Notes: generated by a model from the sequence alone, not told the origin. A DNA stretch of 64,000 bases from Falcatimonas sp. MSJ-15 (GCF_018918265.1 NZ_JAHLQC010000001.1:186001-250000); one strand, 5' to 3'. Shown: positions 19,223-29,103, counted from the stretch's first letter. Program-made: numbers and translations.

Positions 19223-19263
19223 AAAAATGAGCTGAAGTCGTGAGATTTCAGCTTATTTTTTTG
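19223..19263 (+). terminator. Intrinsic terminator after metQ
   Basis: AGCTGAA/TTCAGCT stem within an A-rich/T-rich flank, ending in a run of seven T. Confidence 0.85.
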
Positions 19264-19268
19264 GGCTA

Positions 19269-19364
19269 TTTGTCAAGAGTTGGGATAAATTTTTTTAACA
19301 TAGTTGTAGTCATTGATTACAACTATGTTCCTTTTTTTTGATTTTTGTCAAGAGTCAGGTAAAA
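19269..19364. repeat. Hairpin flanked by direct repeats (possible tiny element remnant)
   Basis: A perfect 12-bp hairpin AACATAGTTGTA (19297-19308)/TACAACTATGTT (19318-19329) is followed by a T run. It is flanked on both sides by TTTGTCAAGAGT (19269-19280 and 19344-19355), each followed by a similar (T/C)xGG(A)TAAA tail. It could be a second terminator or the remains of a miniature mobile element. Confidence 0.5.
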
Positions 19365-19514
19365 CTTTTGGTAAAATTAAGTCAGGGCAATAACCATTAT
19401 ATAAATTATGCTAATTATATTTTAGGTTAATTTAAATTATCATTAGAGAGTAAAACTTATAACTAAAAAGATAGTGAAAAACTACAAAAAAATATGCGAA
19501 ATTTACGAAAAGAC

Positions 19515-19543
19515 TTGATTATTATTTTCGAATAATATATTAT
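19515..19543 (+). promoter_or_regulatory. Candidate promoter of the GH13 gene
   Basis: TTGATT (19515-19520), 17-nt spacer, TATTAT (19538-19543), about 100 bp before the coding start. The leader between holds a weak inverted repeat around CACAAC/GTGTTG (19569-19594). Confidence 0.55.
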
Positions 19544-19640
19544 AATTTTAGTACGGATTAGCAAAGTTGCACAACGGGTTGAAAAAGAGTGTGTTGTTTT
19601 TGCATAATCTGCACATAATAGTATGTTAGGAGGAAGTAGT

Positions 19641-22600
19641 ATGAGGAAAGTAACTAAAAAGTGGCTTTCATTCTGCCTGGCACTTCTTATGGTGCTGTCA
19701 CTTGTAGGGGGCAATGGGTTTAAACCTGTAAGTGCAAAGGCTGATGAGAGCAGTGAAGCTGTTGTAAACAGCAGTGTCTTGTTAAGTGTTGATGGTGGTG
19801 AAAAAACAGCCATGACATTATATACAGGTGGTAATTATGAGAGTAAGATAACACTTGGTGCAGGAAGTCATACATATAATGTGACTGGTGCAGGTAATAA
19901 GACATATGAAGGAAGCATAACAGTATCAGATGAAGAAACTGTATATGTAAGAGTTAATATTTTAAACGACACAGTATTTGATTCAGTAAACAATAAAGAC
20001 CAGTTTAAATCAAGTGCTACTTTAGTTGGGGAACTTAACAAATTATCAGATGAATTTGAACTTTGGAATCCTTCAGTAGAAGGAACAAAGGCAGATCTTG
20101 ATTATGCAGGTGGTGGAAGATTCATTAAGACATTCACTTTTCCAGCACTTAGCGAAGAGACAACTTTAGAATATAAAGTTGCTTATGAAAAACAGTGGAG
20201 TAATGGTGAAATCGGTGATAATGTAAAGGTCACAATACCGGCAGGAGCAACATCTATATCAGTATATGCAGATTATATTAATAATATATGTACTGATTCA
20301 ATTAATACAGCAGATGCTTTTAAGACAATAACATTAATCGGAACTGTAAGAGAGATGGGTGATACTAATTGGGATCCATCATATTATGAAGGTTTTGATT
20401 TCTATAATGTAAAGCCTGCGAAATATGTATTTTCGAAAGTTTTCAATAAAGGCGAATATGAATATAAGTGTGTATTCGATCATACAGGCAACTGGTATGG
20501 CGGCAATAATGTATCTCTAAACGTAGAAGAAGACAATACAAATGTTGTATTTCTCTATAATGCAGAAGATGGCAAGTTATATGACAGTATCAATAATTAT
20601 ACATATGTGTCAAAGACACTTGGCTATCCTGTAGAAGTTGAAGACAATGGTGAGTATGTTGAGAGAGATGTATATATTCCGGGAACATTTCCAGGTAATA
20701 GCTGGGATGCAGCATCTAATAAGATGACATATCTTGGTGATAAATTATATTCATATACATTCAAGAACGTTCCAGCAGCTAATTATGAATATAAGATTGC
20801 AATAGATGGTTCATGGGACGAGAATTATGGTGCAAAAGGTATCAAAGGTGGAAGTAATATAAGTGTAACAGTAACTAAAACAATGGATGTTACAGTATAT
20901 TACAATGATGATTCACATATATCAGTTACATCACTTGATTACATATTTGCTGATGTATATCTAAATGGAACAGGAATTGAAGAGGGAACAAAACTTATAG
21001 ATGCATCACTTTCAGGAGTATATAGTGTAAAAGTTGCATTAGCAAGTGGTACATATAGTGACCTTTCAATTACTTATGACGCAGAGACATATAACATAGG
21101 AGAATTTACACTTGATAATGATAGAGAAGTAACATTCTATTTTGATCCTGTGACTAAGTTATATTATTCAAATGTAACAGATAAGCTTATTAATGCAGAT
21201 GAAGTATATTATGATACTAAAGATACAGAATATAAGAGTATATATGGAGCAGTAAAAACAGATGAAGAAGTAACATTTAAGATTAAAACAGGTGATGATG
21301 TTACAGAAGCAGTTCTTTTTGTAAATGGCAAAGAGAATAAGAGACTTCCAATGACAAAAACTGCAGACGGTTATACAGTAACAACTTCATTTGATACAAT
21401 TGGAGAATATACATATTTCTTCTCAGTATCTAATGGATCAGATGTAAAAGTATATAGTGATGATGATGGATATTATGGTGTGGGACAGTTAACAGAACTT
21501 AGTGACGTTAATCCATATGAACTTGTTATATATGATAAAGACTATAAGACACCTGATTGGATGAAGAATGCTGTAATCTATCAGATATTCCCTGATAGAT
21601 TCTACAATGGAGATACTACTAATGATCAAGCAGTGCTTGCTTCAAGAGGAGCAACAATGTATGAATTCCCATCATGGGATATGCTTCCAGAGAATCCGGA
21701 ACAGGAAGAACTTCTAGGAGATGAATATCCTTCATTCGCATTTAAAGGTGATGGCAACTGGAGTAATGAGATGTATGGTGGAGATCTTAAAGGTATAACT
21801 AAGAAGATTGATTACCTTGAATCACTTGGTGTTAATGTAATCTATATTAATCCTGTATTCGAATCAATATCAAGCCATAGATATGATGCAACAGATTATA
21901 CAAAAATAGATCCTATACTTGGAGATCTTGGCGATTTTACTGAACTTGTGAATGCATGTGAAGAACGTGGAATGCATGTCATTCTCGATGGTGTATTTAA
22001 TCATGTATCAGATGATTCAATATATTTTGACAGATATTACAAATTCATAGGTAGAGATGGATACGTTGGAGCATATCCATATTGGGCATTTGTATATGAT
22101 GAGATGAATGAGAATGGAACATCACTTGAAGTAGCAAAAGCACTTGCAAAAGCACACTTTGATGAACTTGGTGTAACAGATTATACTTATGTTAATTGGT
22201 TTGATATAAAAAATGAAGTAAATGAAGAAGCAATAGATACAATTGGCGAAAGAGCAGGAAAGAATGTATATTCATACGATTGCTGGTGGGGATATGATTC
22301 AATGCCTGTAATTATTGCAACAGATGGATCAGAGTATCAGACAGAAGGATGGGCTGATAAGATTATTGATGGTGAAGATTCAGTAACTAAATACTGGTTA
22401 AGAGAAGGATCAGATGGCTGGAGACTTGACGTTGCAAATGAAGTATCAGATGAGACTTGGATTAATTTTAGAAAATCTGTAAAATCATTATCATCAGATA
22501 ATGTAATTATTGGTGAGATATGGGATGATGCAACAGATTATCTTCTTGGTGATATGTATGATTCAGTTATGAATTATGTATTTAGAACTGCTGTATTAGG

Positions 22601-23549
22601 CTATGCAAAAGGTGATAAGACAGCAACTGAAGCAACAAAAGAACTTGAGAAGATAAGAGAAAGATATCCACAGGAAGCATTCTATGCAATGATGAACCTT
22701 GTTGGTTCACATGATACAGCAAGATTATTATCATTCCTTGATGGAGTTCCTGATGATAGAGATGATAAGAGTTTTGATGCAGCTTTCCCTACATATGATA
22801 AGACTAGTGATAATGCTAAGAAGATGCAGCAGCTTGTAGCATTAATTCAGATGACATATCCTGGTGCACCAACAATATATTATGGTGATGAACTTGGTAT
22901 GACAGGTTCAGATGATCCAGATAACAGACGTGCTATGGAATGGGGCAAAGGTAATAAAGAACTTGTAGAATATTATGCACTGCTTGGTAATATGCGTCAG
23001 ACTTATAAGACTTTAAGAACAGGAGATTTTAACATAATAGATACTTCTGATGCAGATAATATTATGGCATATGTAAGAAGTGATGAAGACAATACAATTC
23101 TTGTATTTGTTAATAATTCTGATAAAGCTATTCAAGTAACTACAGAACTTGGATCAAAATATTATGGAACATATACTAATGTGCTTACAGGTGAAAAAGT
23201 AGTAATTAATGCTAATACTAAGATAGATACAGAAGCATATAATGGAGTTGTACTTGCAAAAGATTATACAGCAATACAGGTTGATTATGCAGCATTAAGA
23301 TCAGCATATGAAGATGTAAAAGAAGAAGAGACAACTAAAGCTACAAGCGAAGAGACAACAGAAGAAACAACAGAAGAAACAACAGAGGAAACAACAGAAG
23401 AGACAAGTGAAGAGACAACAGAGGAGACAACAGAAGAAGAAACAACTAAAGATAATAATGAACAAGGTATCATTAATAAGATTGTAAAAGTTATTAAAGA
23501 AATTGTAAAAGTAGTAATTAAGATATTAAAGCATTTTGGAAGACATTAA
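19641..23549 (+). CDS. Large secreted GH13 amylase/neopullulanase-type enzyme with N-terminal starch-binding-like modules
   Basis: 1302 residues. A signal peptide (about 1-32, ending VSAKA) is followed by three or four related beta-sandwich modules (about 100-600) with repeated W/Y-rich patterns (e.g. EYKCVFDHTGNWYG, EYKIAIDGSWDENYG), like the X25/CBM modules of amylopullulanases. The GH13 barrel starts near residue 635 (NAVIYQIFPDRFYNGD). Catalytic residues: nucleophile D930 (GWRLDVANE), acid/base E959 (IIGEIWDD) and D1025 (VGSHDT). A Thr/Glu-rich linker (about 1230-1273) precedes a Lys-rich amphipathic C-terminus (last ~27 residues) with no sortase motif. It should hydrolyse starch, maltodextrin or pullulan outside the cell. 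Start at 19641 fits AGGAGG at 19628-19633. Confidence 0.93.
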   Translation: MRKVTKKWLSFCLALLMVLSLVGGNGFKPVSAKADESSEAVVNSSVLLSVDGGEKTAMTLYTGGNYESKITLGAGSHTYNVTGAGNKTYEGSITVSDEETVYVRVNILNDTVFDSVNNKDQFKSSATLVGELNKLSDEFELWNPSVEGTKADLDYAGGGRFIKTFTFPALSEETTLEYKVAYEKQWSNGEIGDNVKVTIPAGATSISVYADYINNICTDSINTADAFKTITLIGTVREMGDTNWDPSYYEGFDFYNVKPAKYVFSKVFNKGEYEYKCVFDHTGNWYGGNNVSLNVEEDNTNVVFLYNAEDGKLYDSINNYTYVSKTLGYPVEVEDNGEYVERDVYIPGTFPGNSWDAASNKMTYLGDKLYSYTFKNVPAANYEYKIAIDGSWDENYGAKGIKGGSNISVTVTKTMDVTVYYNDDSHISVTSLDYIFADVYLNGTGIEEGTKLIDASLSGVYSVKVALASGTYSDLSITYDAETYNIGEFTLDNDREVTFYFDPVTKLYYSNVTDKLINADEVYYDTKDTEYKSIYGAVKTDEEVTFKIKTGDDVTEAVLFVNGKENKRLPMTKTADGYTVTTSFDTIGEYTYFFSVSNGSDVKVYSDDDGYYGVGQLTELSDVNPYELVIYDKDYKTPDWMKNAVIYQIFPDRFYNGDTTNDQAVLASRGATMYEFPSWDMLPENPEQEELLGDEYPSFAFKGDGNWSNEMYGGDLKGITKKIDYLESLGVNVIYINPVFESISSHRYDATDYTKIDPILGDLGDFTELVNACEERGMHVILDGVFNHVSDDSIYFDRYYKFIGRDGYVGAYPYWAFVYDEMNENGTSLEVAKALAKAHFDELGVTDYTYVNWFDIKNEVNEEAIDTIGERAGKNVYSYDCWWGYDSMPVIIATDGSEYQTEGWADKIIDGEDSVTKYWLREGSDGWRLDVANEVSDETWINFRKSVKSLSSDNVIIGEIWDDATDYLLGDMYDSVMNYVFRTAVLGYAKGDKTATEATKELEKIRERYPQEAFYAMMNLVGSHDTARLLSFLDGVPDDRDDKSFDAAFPTYDKTSDNAKKMQQLVALIQMTYPGAPTIYYGDELGMTGSDDPDNRRAMEWGKGNKELVEYYALLGNMRQTYKTLRTGDFNIIDTSDADNIMAYVRSDEDNTILVFVNNSDKAIQVTTELGSKYYGTYTNVLTGEKVVINANTKIDTEAYNGVVLAKDYTAIQVDYAALRSAYEDVKEEETTKATSEETTEETTEETTEETTEETSEETTEETTEEETTKDNNEQGIINKIVKVIKEIVKVVIKILKHFGRH

Positions 23550-23636
23550 AAAATACATTGTATTTTCTCTTAAAGTTGAGTATAATGCTAATGCATCGTT
23601 TTTTACAATACTGATAGATTTTATGGGAGAATACTA

Positions 23637-24065
23637 ATGGAAAAGTTAAAAAGTTTTATTATGTCTAAGAAAACAGCCATTATCCAATTTATTAAATTTG
23701 GTATGGTAGGAGCTTTAAATACTGTATTATCATATGTGATAACTAATGGTAGTTATTATGTACTTCATTTAGGAGCGCAGGCTAGTAATATCATAGCTTT
23801 TATTATTACAGTATTTATATCTTATATGCTTAATGGAAGATTTGTCTTTAAGGATGGTAATGAGAAACAGCCATTTCTTAAAGGTCTGGTAAAAGTATAT
23901 ATATCTTATTCAGTTACAGGATTATTCCTTATGGCGATTCTATTATATATTGAAGAGGATATATTTGGAGTACCACATTATATAGCAACTCTTATGAATA
24001 TGGTAGTTACAGTGCCAATTAACTTTATTCTTAATAAGTTTTGGGCATATAAAGACAAAAAATAA
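23637..24065 (+). CDS. GtrA-family membrane protein (lipid-linked sugar flippase type)
   Basis: 142 residues, four membrane segments, with family hallmarks FIKFGMVGALNTVLSYVITN near the start and NFILNKFWAYKDKK at the end. GtrA/GtcA proteins are thought to flip undecaprenyl-phosphate-linked sugars for wall polymer or LTA glycosylation. It is a single gene, 87 bp after the amylase. The partner GT2 and YfhO genes of such systems are found in this window at 30.7-34.4 kb. Confidence 0.9.
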   Translation: MEKLKSFIMSKKTAIIQFIKFGMVGALNTVLSYVITNGSYYVLHLGAQASNIIAFIITVFISYMLNGRFVFKDGNEKQPFLKGLVKVYISYSVTGLFLMAILLYIEEDIFGVPHYIATLMNMVVTVPINFILNKFWAYKDKK

Positions 24066-24099
24066 CATACAAAGAGGATTGACTATAAAGTTAATAATG

Positions 24100-24135
24100 A
24101 AAATGGCTATGGTTTGTGAACCATAGCCATTTTTT
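24100..24135. terminator. Bidirectional terminator between gtrA-like and MATE genes
   Basis: AAATGGCTATGGTT pairs with AACCATAGCCATTT around a 4-nt loop, with A/T tracts on both sides. It serves two convergent genes. Confidence 0.9.
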
Positions 24136-24148
24136 AATACCAGAAAAC

Positions 24149-25507
24149 TTATTTTGCAACTTTAGGTTCATAGTCAACTCGTTTTGCAAGGAATGCTCCG
24201 TAGATTAGGATAAGAATATTGCTTATAACCATTGCATACCATATACCACTTCGATCAAGATTAGTGAAGTGCTTGAAACATTCAATAAGAGGAAGTCGTA
24301 TAACCCATAGTCTTGCAGTTGACATTCTAAATGATAATCCCGTATTACCAGAGCCATTAAAAAGTCCAAGAAAGTTCTGGAACATTGACATAAGTGGCTG
24401 GGTTAGAAGAACCCAGAATATATATTCCATTGATATGCTAAGAGTGAGCGAATCGTTAGTTAACAGACTAAGCATCTCTTTTCTAAAAGGATATATAATA
24501 AGACATCCTGTTATTGAGATGAAAAGTCCTATGTTACGGCTTACTTTATAAGCATTTCGTGCACGCTCCTTATTGCCTGCTCCAACACTTTGTCCTATGA
24601 ATGCAGCGAGAATAGAACCAAGTGCAGCTGTTGGAATAAGCAAAAGATTGGAGATTTTATTACCAATACTGAATGCTGCGGCAACATTTTTACCAAAGTC
24701 AAGTATAGTAGCCTGAAGTATAAGGAAACCTAATGAACTTAGAGCCTGACTTGCAGCTGATGGAATCGCAATATCATATAATTTGCGCATATCATCAAGT
24801 TTGAATTTCATGTCAGATAGATGAAGGCGCATCTCTTTATCTTTTACACGAAATAGTATTATTATGCAAAATGGAGCTTGTATAGCCTGACTTACCATTG
24901 TTGCAAGAGCAGCACCTGCAATTCCAAGGTTAAGGACACGAACACAGTAAGCTGTAAGAAATATGTTAACAAATACTGCGGCTGATGAGATGATTACAGG
25001 TGAAGTTGTATCTCCATTTGCTTGTCTTATCGCCTGAAATGCTGTGAAGATGAATAAAAATGTCATCTCAAAGGAGCGAATTCTAAGATATATAATAGCA
25101 AGCTCTAATATATCCTCTTTTGCTCCCATAAGACGCATTACAATTGGTGCAAATATGAATAAAGATGCATTAATAATAAGTCCTATGATAATAGCAAGTG
25201 ATAATAACATTGCTGAGTTTTTTCTTGCTTTTTCTATACTCTTCATGCCGATATACTGGCTTATGATTGCAACGCCGGCAACAGCAAGTCCTGTACTTAG
25301 TGCAAGGAATATGTTGATTAGAGGCCATGCGATTGATATTGCTGCCTGGGCAGAAGTTGAATTAGGCATCTGACCAATAAAATAAGTATCCACGAGATCG
25401 TGAAGTGATTTTAGCAGGTTAGATAAGAATACAGGCCATACAAGTAACATGAAGGCTTTGTATAGATTAGATTCGTTAAGCATTAAGTCTTTTTTGTTTC
25501 TTTTCAT
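24149..25507 (-). CDS. MATE-family antiporter (second of four)
   Basis: 452 residues, about 12 hydrophobic segments. Begins with a Lys-rich cytoplasmic stretch then AFMLLVWPVFLSNLLKSLHDLVDTYFIGQM, the standard MATE first helix. The second half repeats the pattern from IAIPSAASQALSSLGFLIL. Substrate not predictable. It is downstream of the DUF1653 gene on the same strand; the two are separated by 112 bp holding an inverted repeat. Confidence 0.92.
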   Translation of the reverse strand: MKRNKKDLMLNESNLYKAFMLLVWPVFLSNLLKSLHDLVDTYFIGQMPNSTSAQAAISIAWPLINIFLALSTGLAVAGVAIISQYIGMKSIEKARKNSAMLLSLAIIIGLIINASLFIFAPIVMRLMGAKEDILELAIIYLRIRSFEMTFLFIFTAFQAIRQANGDTTSPVIISSAAVFVNIFLTAYCVRVLNLGIAGAALATMVSQAIQAPFCIIILFRVKDKEMRLHLSDMKFKLDDMRKLYDIAIPSAASQALSSLGFLILQATILDFGKNVAAAFSIGNKISNLLLIPTAALGSILAAFIGQSVGAGNKERARNAYKVSRNIGLFISITGCLIIYPFRKEMLSLLTNDSLTLSISMEYIFWVLLTQPLMSMFQNFLGLFNGSGNTGLSFRMSTARLWVIRLPLIECFKHFTNLDRSGIWYAMVISNILILIYGAFLAKRVDYEPKVAK

Positions 25508-25575
25508 AATAATGGTACTCTCTTTTCTTAAGTTATAGTGAAAATATGTTATATATAAAACCTAATATATATATA

Positions 25576-25606
25576 ATCTGGCACATCTATGTCCGATGTG
25601 CCAGAT
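25576..25606 (-). terminator. Strong hairpin between DUF1653 gene and MATE gene
   Basis: A perfect 12-bp stem ATCTGGCACATC (25576-25587)/GATGTGCCAGAT (25595-25606). On the minus strand the downstream tract is AT-rich (ATTATATATAT) rather than a clean T run, so termination may be partial. Confidence 0.55.
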
Positions 25607-25619
25607 TGTATAAACATTT

Positions 25620-26300
25620 TTAGAATCTTGTTATCTCAAATCTTGTCTGTGTCTGCAGATAATCTCTTATATGAGCGATTCTGTCATCAAGGCTTGTATC
25701 TGAACAGGCTATATCAAGTGCAACGCAGATGTCATTAGTAAGACGATCATCAAGCTTTGGTATGATAGACTGGAAGAATTCAAGCTTTTCTTTATAAGTA
25801 TCAAGTTCAAGAAATTGAACAAGCAATGGATTAATAAGCCCATCATGATCATCAAGCTCATTGTTAGCGTATGAGTCATCAGGTGAATTGCCGGCGAATA
25901 TATTGTTTCCACATGAGTCATCAGGTGAATTGCCGGCGAATATATTGTTTCCACATGAGTCATCAGGTGAATTACCGGTGAATATATTGTTTCCATATGA
26001 GTCATCAGGTGAATTACCGGTGAATATACTATTGTCATCGTATGAAGGATTGCTAAGTGTAGCACGATCAACACGTTCGAAACGGTATTTTTGTGTTACT
26101 GCCGGATACTTAACATGGTCGACTTCGCTTATGAACATATCAAGAGGTCTTATATAAGTTCTAAAATCACCATAAAGAGCCTGATATACAACATAAGATT
26201 CACGAGTCTCTGAATGAGTTGCAATTGCAATTATCTGATATAATTTGTTTTTAAAATGGCGATATATCTCGCCTTGTCTTGGAATTCTGTCCTTATTCAT
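25620..26300 (-). CDS. DUF1653 protein with variable internal repeat
   Basis: 226 residues. The N-terminal part (about 5-70) matches the short DUF1653 domain: GEIYRHFKNKLYQIIAIATHSETRE, VVYQALYGDF and RPLDMFISEVD. Residues about 90-147 consist of four 14-residue repeats of the pattern NIF(T/A)GNSPDDS(Y/C)(G/A)N, encoded by exact 42-bp units. The C-terminal part is helical and of unknown role. No membrane segment is present. ATG 26300 is preferred: AAGGAGG ends immediately before ATG 26306, leaving proper spacing only for the second ATG. Function unknown; DUF1653 proteins are widespread, short and cytosolic. Confidence 0.85.
   Translation of the reverse strand: MNKDRIPRQGEIYRHFKNKLYQIIAIATHSETRESYVVYQALYGDFRTYIRPLDMFISEVDHVKYPAVTQKYRFERVDRATLSNPSYDDNSIFTGNSPDDSYGNNIFTGNSPDDSCGNNIFAGNSPDDSCGNNIFAGNSPDDSYANNELDDHDGLINPLLVQFLELDTYKEKLEFFQSIIPKLDDRLTNDICVALDIACSDTSLDDRIAHIRDYLQTQTRFEITRF
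25861..26028. repeat. Four exact-length 42-bp tandem repeats inside the DUF1653 gene
   Basis: Units start at 25861, 25903, 25945 and 25987 and differ from each other at only a few positions. The length is a multiple of three, so copy changes stay in frame. Substitutions are graded along the array (GCCGGCGAA in the first two units, ACCGGTGAA in the last two), consistent with stepwise duplication. Confidence 0.95.
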
Positions 26301-26596
26301 ATACATCCTCCTTAAAAAATTGATTTATTATAAAATCAGAAAATATACATTTGATATCTAAATGTATATCAGTGATTGTTATATGTAAAATACTGTAAAG
26401 CGTAAAAGTGTCAGATATAAACAATAATAGCATATATTATATTTATTTTAAAGTCAAACAAATCGTAAGAATTGTTAAGAAAAAATAAATAAAAAATATC
26501 ATATTTTGTATTATACTTATTTTAAGAGGGATAAAAAATGACGAAAATAACAAAAAGTGTAAAGAATTGATTTAAACGGAAAAGAGAGGACTAACT
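26301..26596. other. Divergent intergenic spacer
   Basis: 296 bp, very AT-rich, between the DUF1653 gene and the P-type ATPase gene. The only clear elements are their ribosome sites. No hairpin or riboswitch is recognised. Confidence 0.4.
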
Positions 26597-28981
26597 ATGG
26601 AAGAGAACGAATACAAACATTTTAATCCAACACCGGAATTAGGGTTATCAACAATTCAGGTTCAGCAAAGAATTGAGGAGGGCATTACTAATGAACCTGT
26701 AGAATCGCCGTCAAAGACGATAAAAGAGATAGTTTTGACTAATGTATGTACTTACTTTAATTTTATTTTTGCAGTAATTGCAGGTTTTTTAATATTTGTA
26801 GGCTCATTTAAGAATATTTCTTTTTTACCAGTAATAATAGCTAATACAGCAATTGGTATTGTGCAGGAGATTAGAGCTAAGAAGACGCTTGATAAGTTAT
26901 CTTTATTAAATGAACCAAAAGCAGTAGTTGTTAGAGATGGCAGGATATATGATGTTAATGCAAGAGATCTTGTAATGGATGACGTTGTTATATTTAGAAG
27001 TGGAAATCAGATATGTGCTGATGCTATAGTGCTTGATGGCGCAGTTAATGTTAACGAATCGCTTATTACAGGTGAAGCCGACGAGATTAGGAAGATGCCT
27101 GGCGATACACTATTATCCGGAAGTTTTATTGTGTCAGGTGAATGTAGGGCAAGGCTTGACAAAGTCGGAGCTGATTCATATGCTTCTAAGCTAACTCTTA
27201 TGGCGAAAGAACAGAAGCAGGGAGAGCAGTCAGAGATGATAAAAGCTCTTAATAGAATTCTGGTATTTGTTGGAATTGCAATTATTCCAATTAGTTTAAT
27301 TATGTTTATACAACAGTATAATTATTGTGATGCTTCACTTAAGGAAAGTGTAACTTCAACAGCAGCAGCCATAATAGGTATGATTCCTGAAGGATTATAT
27401 CTGTTAACTAGTGTCGCACTTGCAGTAAGTGTTGTACGACTTGCGTCAAGAAAAGTACTTGTTCATGATATGAAATGTATAGAGACTTTAGCAAGAGTTG
27501 ATGTTCTGTGTGTAGACAAGACAGGAACAATAACAGAGAATGAGATGCATGTTACAGAGGTTGTTAAACTGTATAATGGTAATGAATATAATATAGAAGC
27601 TATGCTTAATGATTTTACTGCCAATATGCCAAGAGATAATAAGACAATGGAGGCAATGGCTGAGTATTTTACAACACCAGGTGGTGCAAGACCTGATAGT
27701 ATAACAACGTTTTCATCAGCTACTAAGTATAGCAGTGAGACTTATAATGGGGTTGCTTATGTGCTTGGAGCACCTGAATTCGTACTACGAAGTCAGTATG
27801 CACAATATAAAGATACCATAGAAGAGTATGGTAAGATGGGTGGCAGAGTTATAGTATTTGCAAGATATGATGGAATAATTGATGGAAAAGCACTTACAAA
27901 GCCGGTGCTTCCATTAGCACTTATAGTTATACAGAATCCTATAAGAAAAGAAGCAAGAGCAACTTTTGAATATTTTGAAAAACAGGGTGTGTCAATTAAA
28001 GTTATATCAGGAGATAATCCTGTTACTGTAAGTTGTGTTGCTAAAAATGCAGGAATAACAGGAGCTGAGAATTATATTGATGCACAGACACTTACTAATG
28101 AATATGAGATTATGGATGCGATGGATAGATATACAGTATTTGGAAGAGTAACGCCAGATCAGAAGAGGGCATTTGTAAGTGCACTTAAAGCGACAGGTCA
28201 TACAGTTGCTATGACAGGTGACGGTGTTAATGATGTTTTAGCATTAAAGGATGCGGATTGTAGTGTAGCGATGGCATCAGGAAGTGATGTTGCAAGTCAG
28301 GCATCGGAGATAGTACTTCTCGATTCAGATTTTTCATGTCTCCCTGATGTTGTTCTTGAAGGAAGAAGAGTTGTTAATAATATTGAGAGATCTGCAAGCC
28401 TGTTTCTTGTAAAAAATATATTTTCAATATGTACAGCGATATTTGCTATGATATTTATGATAACATATCCACTTCAGCCATCACAGATATCACTTATAAG
28501 TGCTTTTACAATAGGTATACCTGGATTTTTATTGGCATTTGAGAATAATACCAACAGAATAAAAGGCTCGTTTATAAGCAATGTTTTGTTTAATGCACTG
28601 CCGGGTGGACTCACAGATGCGATAGCAGTATGTTCATTAGTTATATTTGGAAGAGTATTTAATGTATCAGCAGAAGACATAGCAACAGCAAGTACTATTC
28701 TTCTTGCTGTAGTTGGATTTATGATTGTATTTAAAGTAAGTTATCCGGTTAATAAATGGCGAGGAATGATACTTGTATCAATGGTAATTGGTCTTATTGT
28801 ATCAATGAGATATGCAGGCGAATTATTTGATATAGCTTCTATATCAATTAGATGTACAATGCTTCTTGTCGTATTTGCAATAGCATCTGAAGCATTGTTT
28901 AGGTATCTTGGAATGTTATGTCACAAATTAAGGGAAATATATAGAAAGATGTTAGACAAAGCACATCATAAAGTAAAATAA
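26597..28981 (+). CDS. P-type cation ATPase (CtpE-like, probably Ca2+)
   Basis: 794 residues. All P-type hallmarks are present: TGEADE in the actuator domain, PEGL in membrane segment 4 (IGMIPEGLYLL), phosphorylated Asp307 in DKTGTITENEM, TGDGVNDVLALKDADCSVAM (about 539-558) in the P domain, and a C-terminal bundle of about six helices. Lack of N-terminal metal-binding CXXC and of the CPC motif argues against a heavy-metal pump. The overall pattern resembles CtpE/CaxP-type pumps linked to calcium. GAGAGGA precedes ATG 26597. The last codons and stop fall in a 17-bp tandem duplication. Confidence 0.88.
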   Translation: MEENEYKHFNPTPELGLSTIQVQQRIEEGITNEPVESPSKTIKEIVLTNVCTYFNFIFAVIAGFLIFVGSFKNISFLPVIIANTAIGIVQEIRAKKTLDKLSLLNEPKAVVVRDGRIYDVNARDLVMDDVVIFRSGNQICADAIVLDGAVNVNESLITGEADEIRKMPGDTLLSGSFIVSGECRARLDKVGADSYASKLTLMAKEQKQGEQSEMIKALNRILVFVGIAIIPISLIMFIQQYNYCDASLKESVTSTAAAIIGMIPEGLYLLTSVALAVSVVRLASRKVLVHDMKCIETLARVDVLCVDKTGTITENEMHVTEVVKLYNGNEYNIEAMLNDFTANMPRDNKTMEAMAEYFTTPGGARPDSITTFSSATKYSSETYNGVAYVLGAPEFVLRSQYAQYKDTIEEYGKMGGRVIVFARYDGIIDGKALTKPVLPLALIVIQNPIRKEARATFEYFEKQGVSIKVISGDNPVTVSCVAKNAGITGAENYIDAQTLTNEYEIMDAMDRYTVFGRVTPDQKRAFVSALKATGHTVAMTGDGVNDVLALKDADCSVAMASGSDVASQASEIVLLDSDFSCLPDVVLEGRRVVNNIERSASLFLVKNIFSICTAIFAMIFMITYPLQPSQISLISAFTIGIPGFLLAFENNTNRIKGSFISNVLFNALPGGLTDAIAVCSLVIFGRVFNVSAEDIATASTILLAVVGFMIVFKVSYPVNKWRGMILVSMVIGLIVSMRYAGELFDIASISIRCTMLLVVFAIASEALFRYLGMLCHKLREIYRKMLDKAHHKVK

Positions 28982-29000
28982 GGCATAAAGTAAAATAAGG
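28967..29000. repeat. 17-bp tandem duplication over the ATPase stop codon
   Basis: CATAAAGTAAAATAAGG occurs twice in a row. The first copy holds the gene's TAA stop at 28979-28981; the second repeats it out of use. Confidence 0.9.
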
Positions 29001-29060
29001 CTTATGAACAAATCTTAAGAAGATGCTCTTTGTCAAAATTGGATTAAAGTTTAGAAATTA

Positions 29061-29103
29061 AAAAGAGAAGAAGTTATGGAATATTGTAACTTCTTCTCTT
29101 TTA
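29061..29103. terminator. Terminator after P-type ATPase
   Basis: AAAAGAGAAGAAGTTA (29061-29076) pairs perfectly with TAACTTCTTCTCTTTT (29087-29102). Purine-rich left arm, T-rich right arm. Confidence 0.85.
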
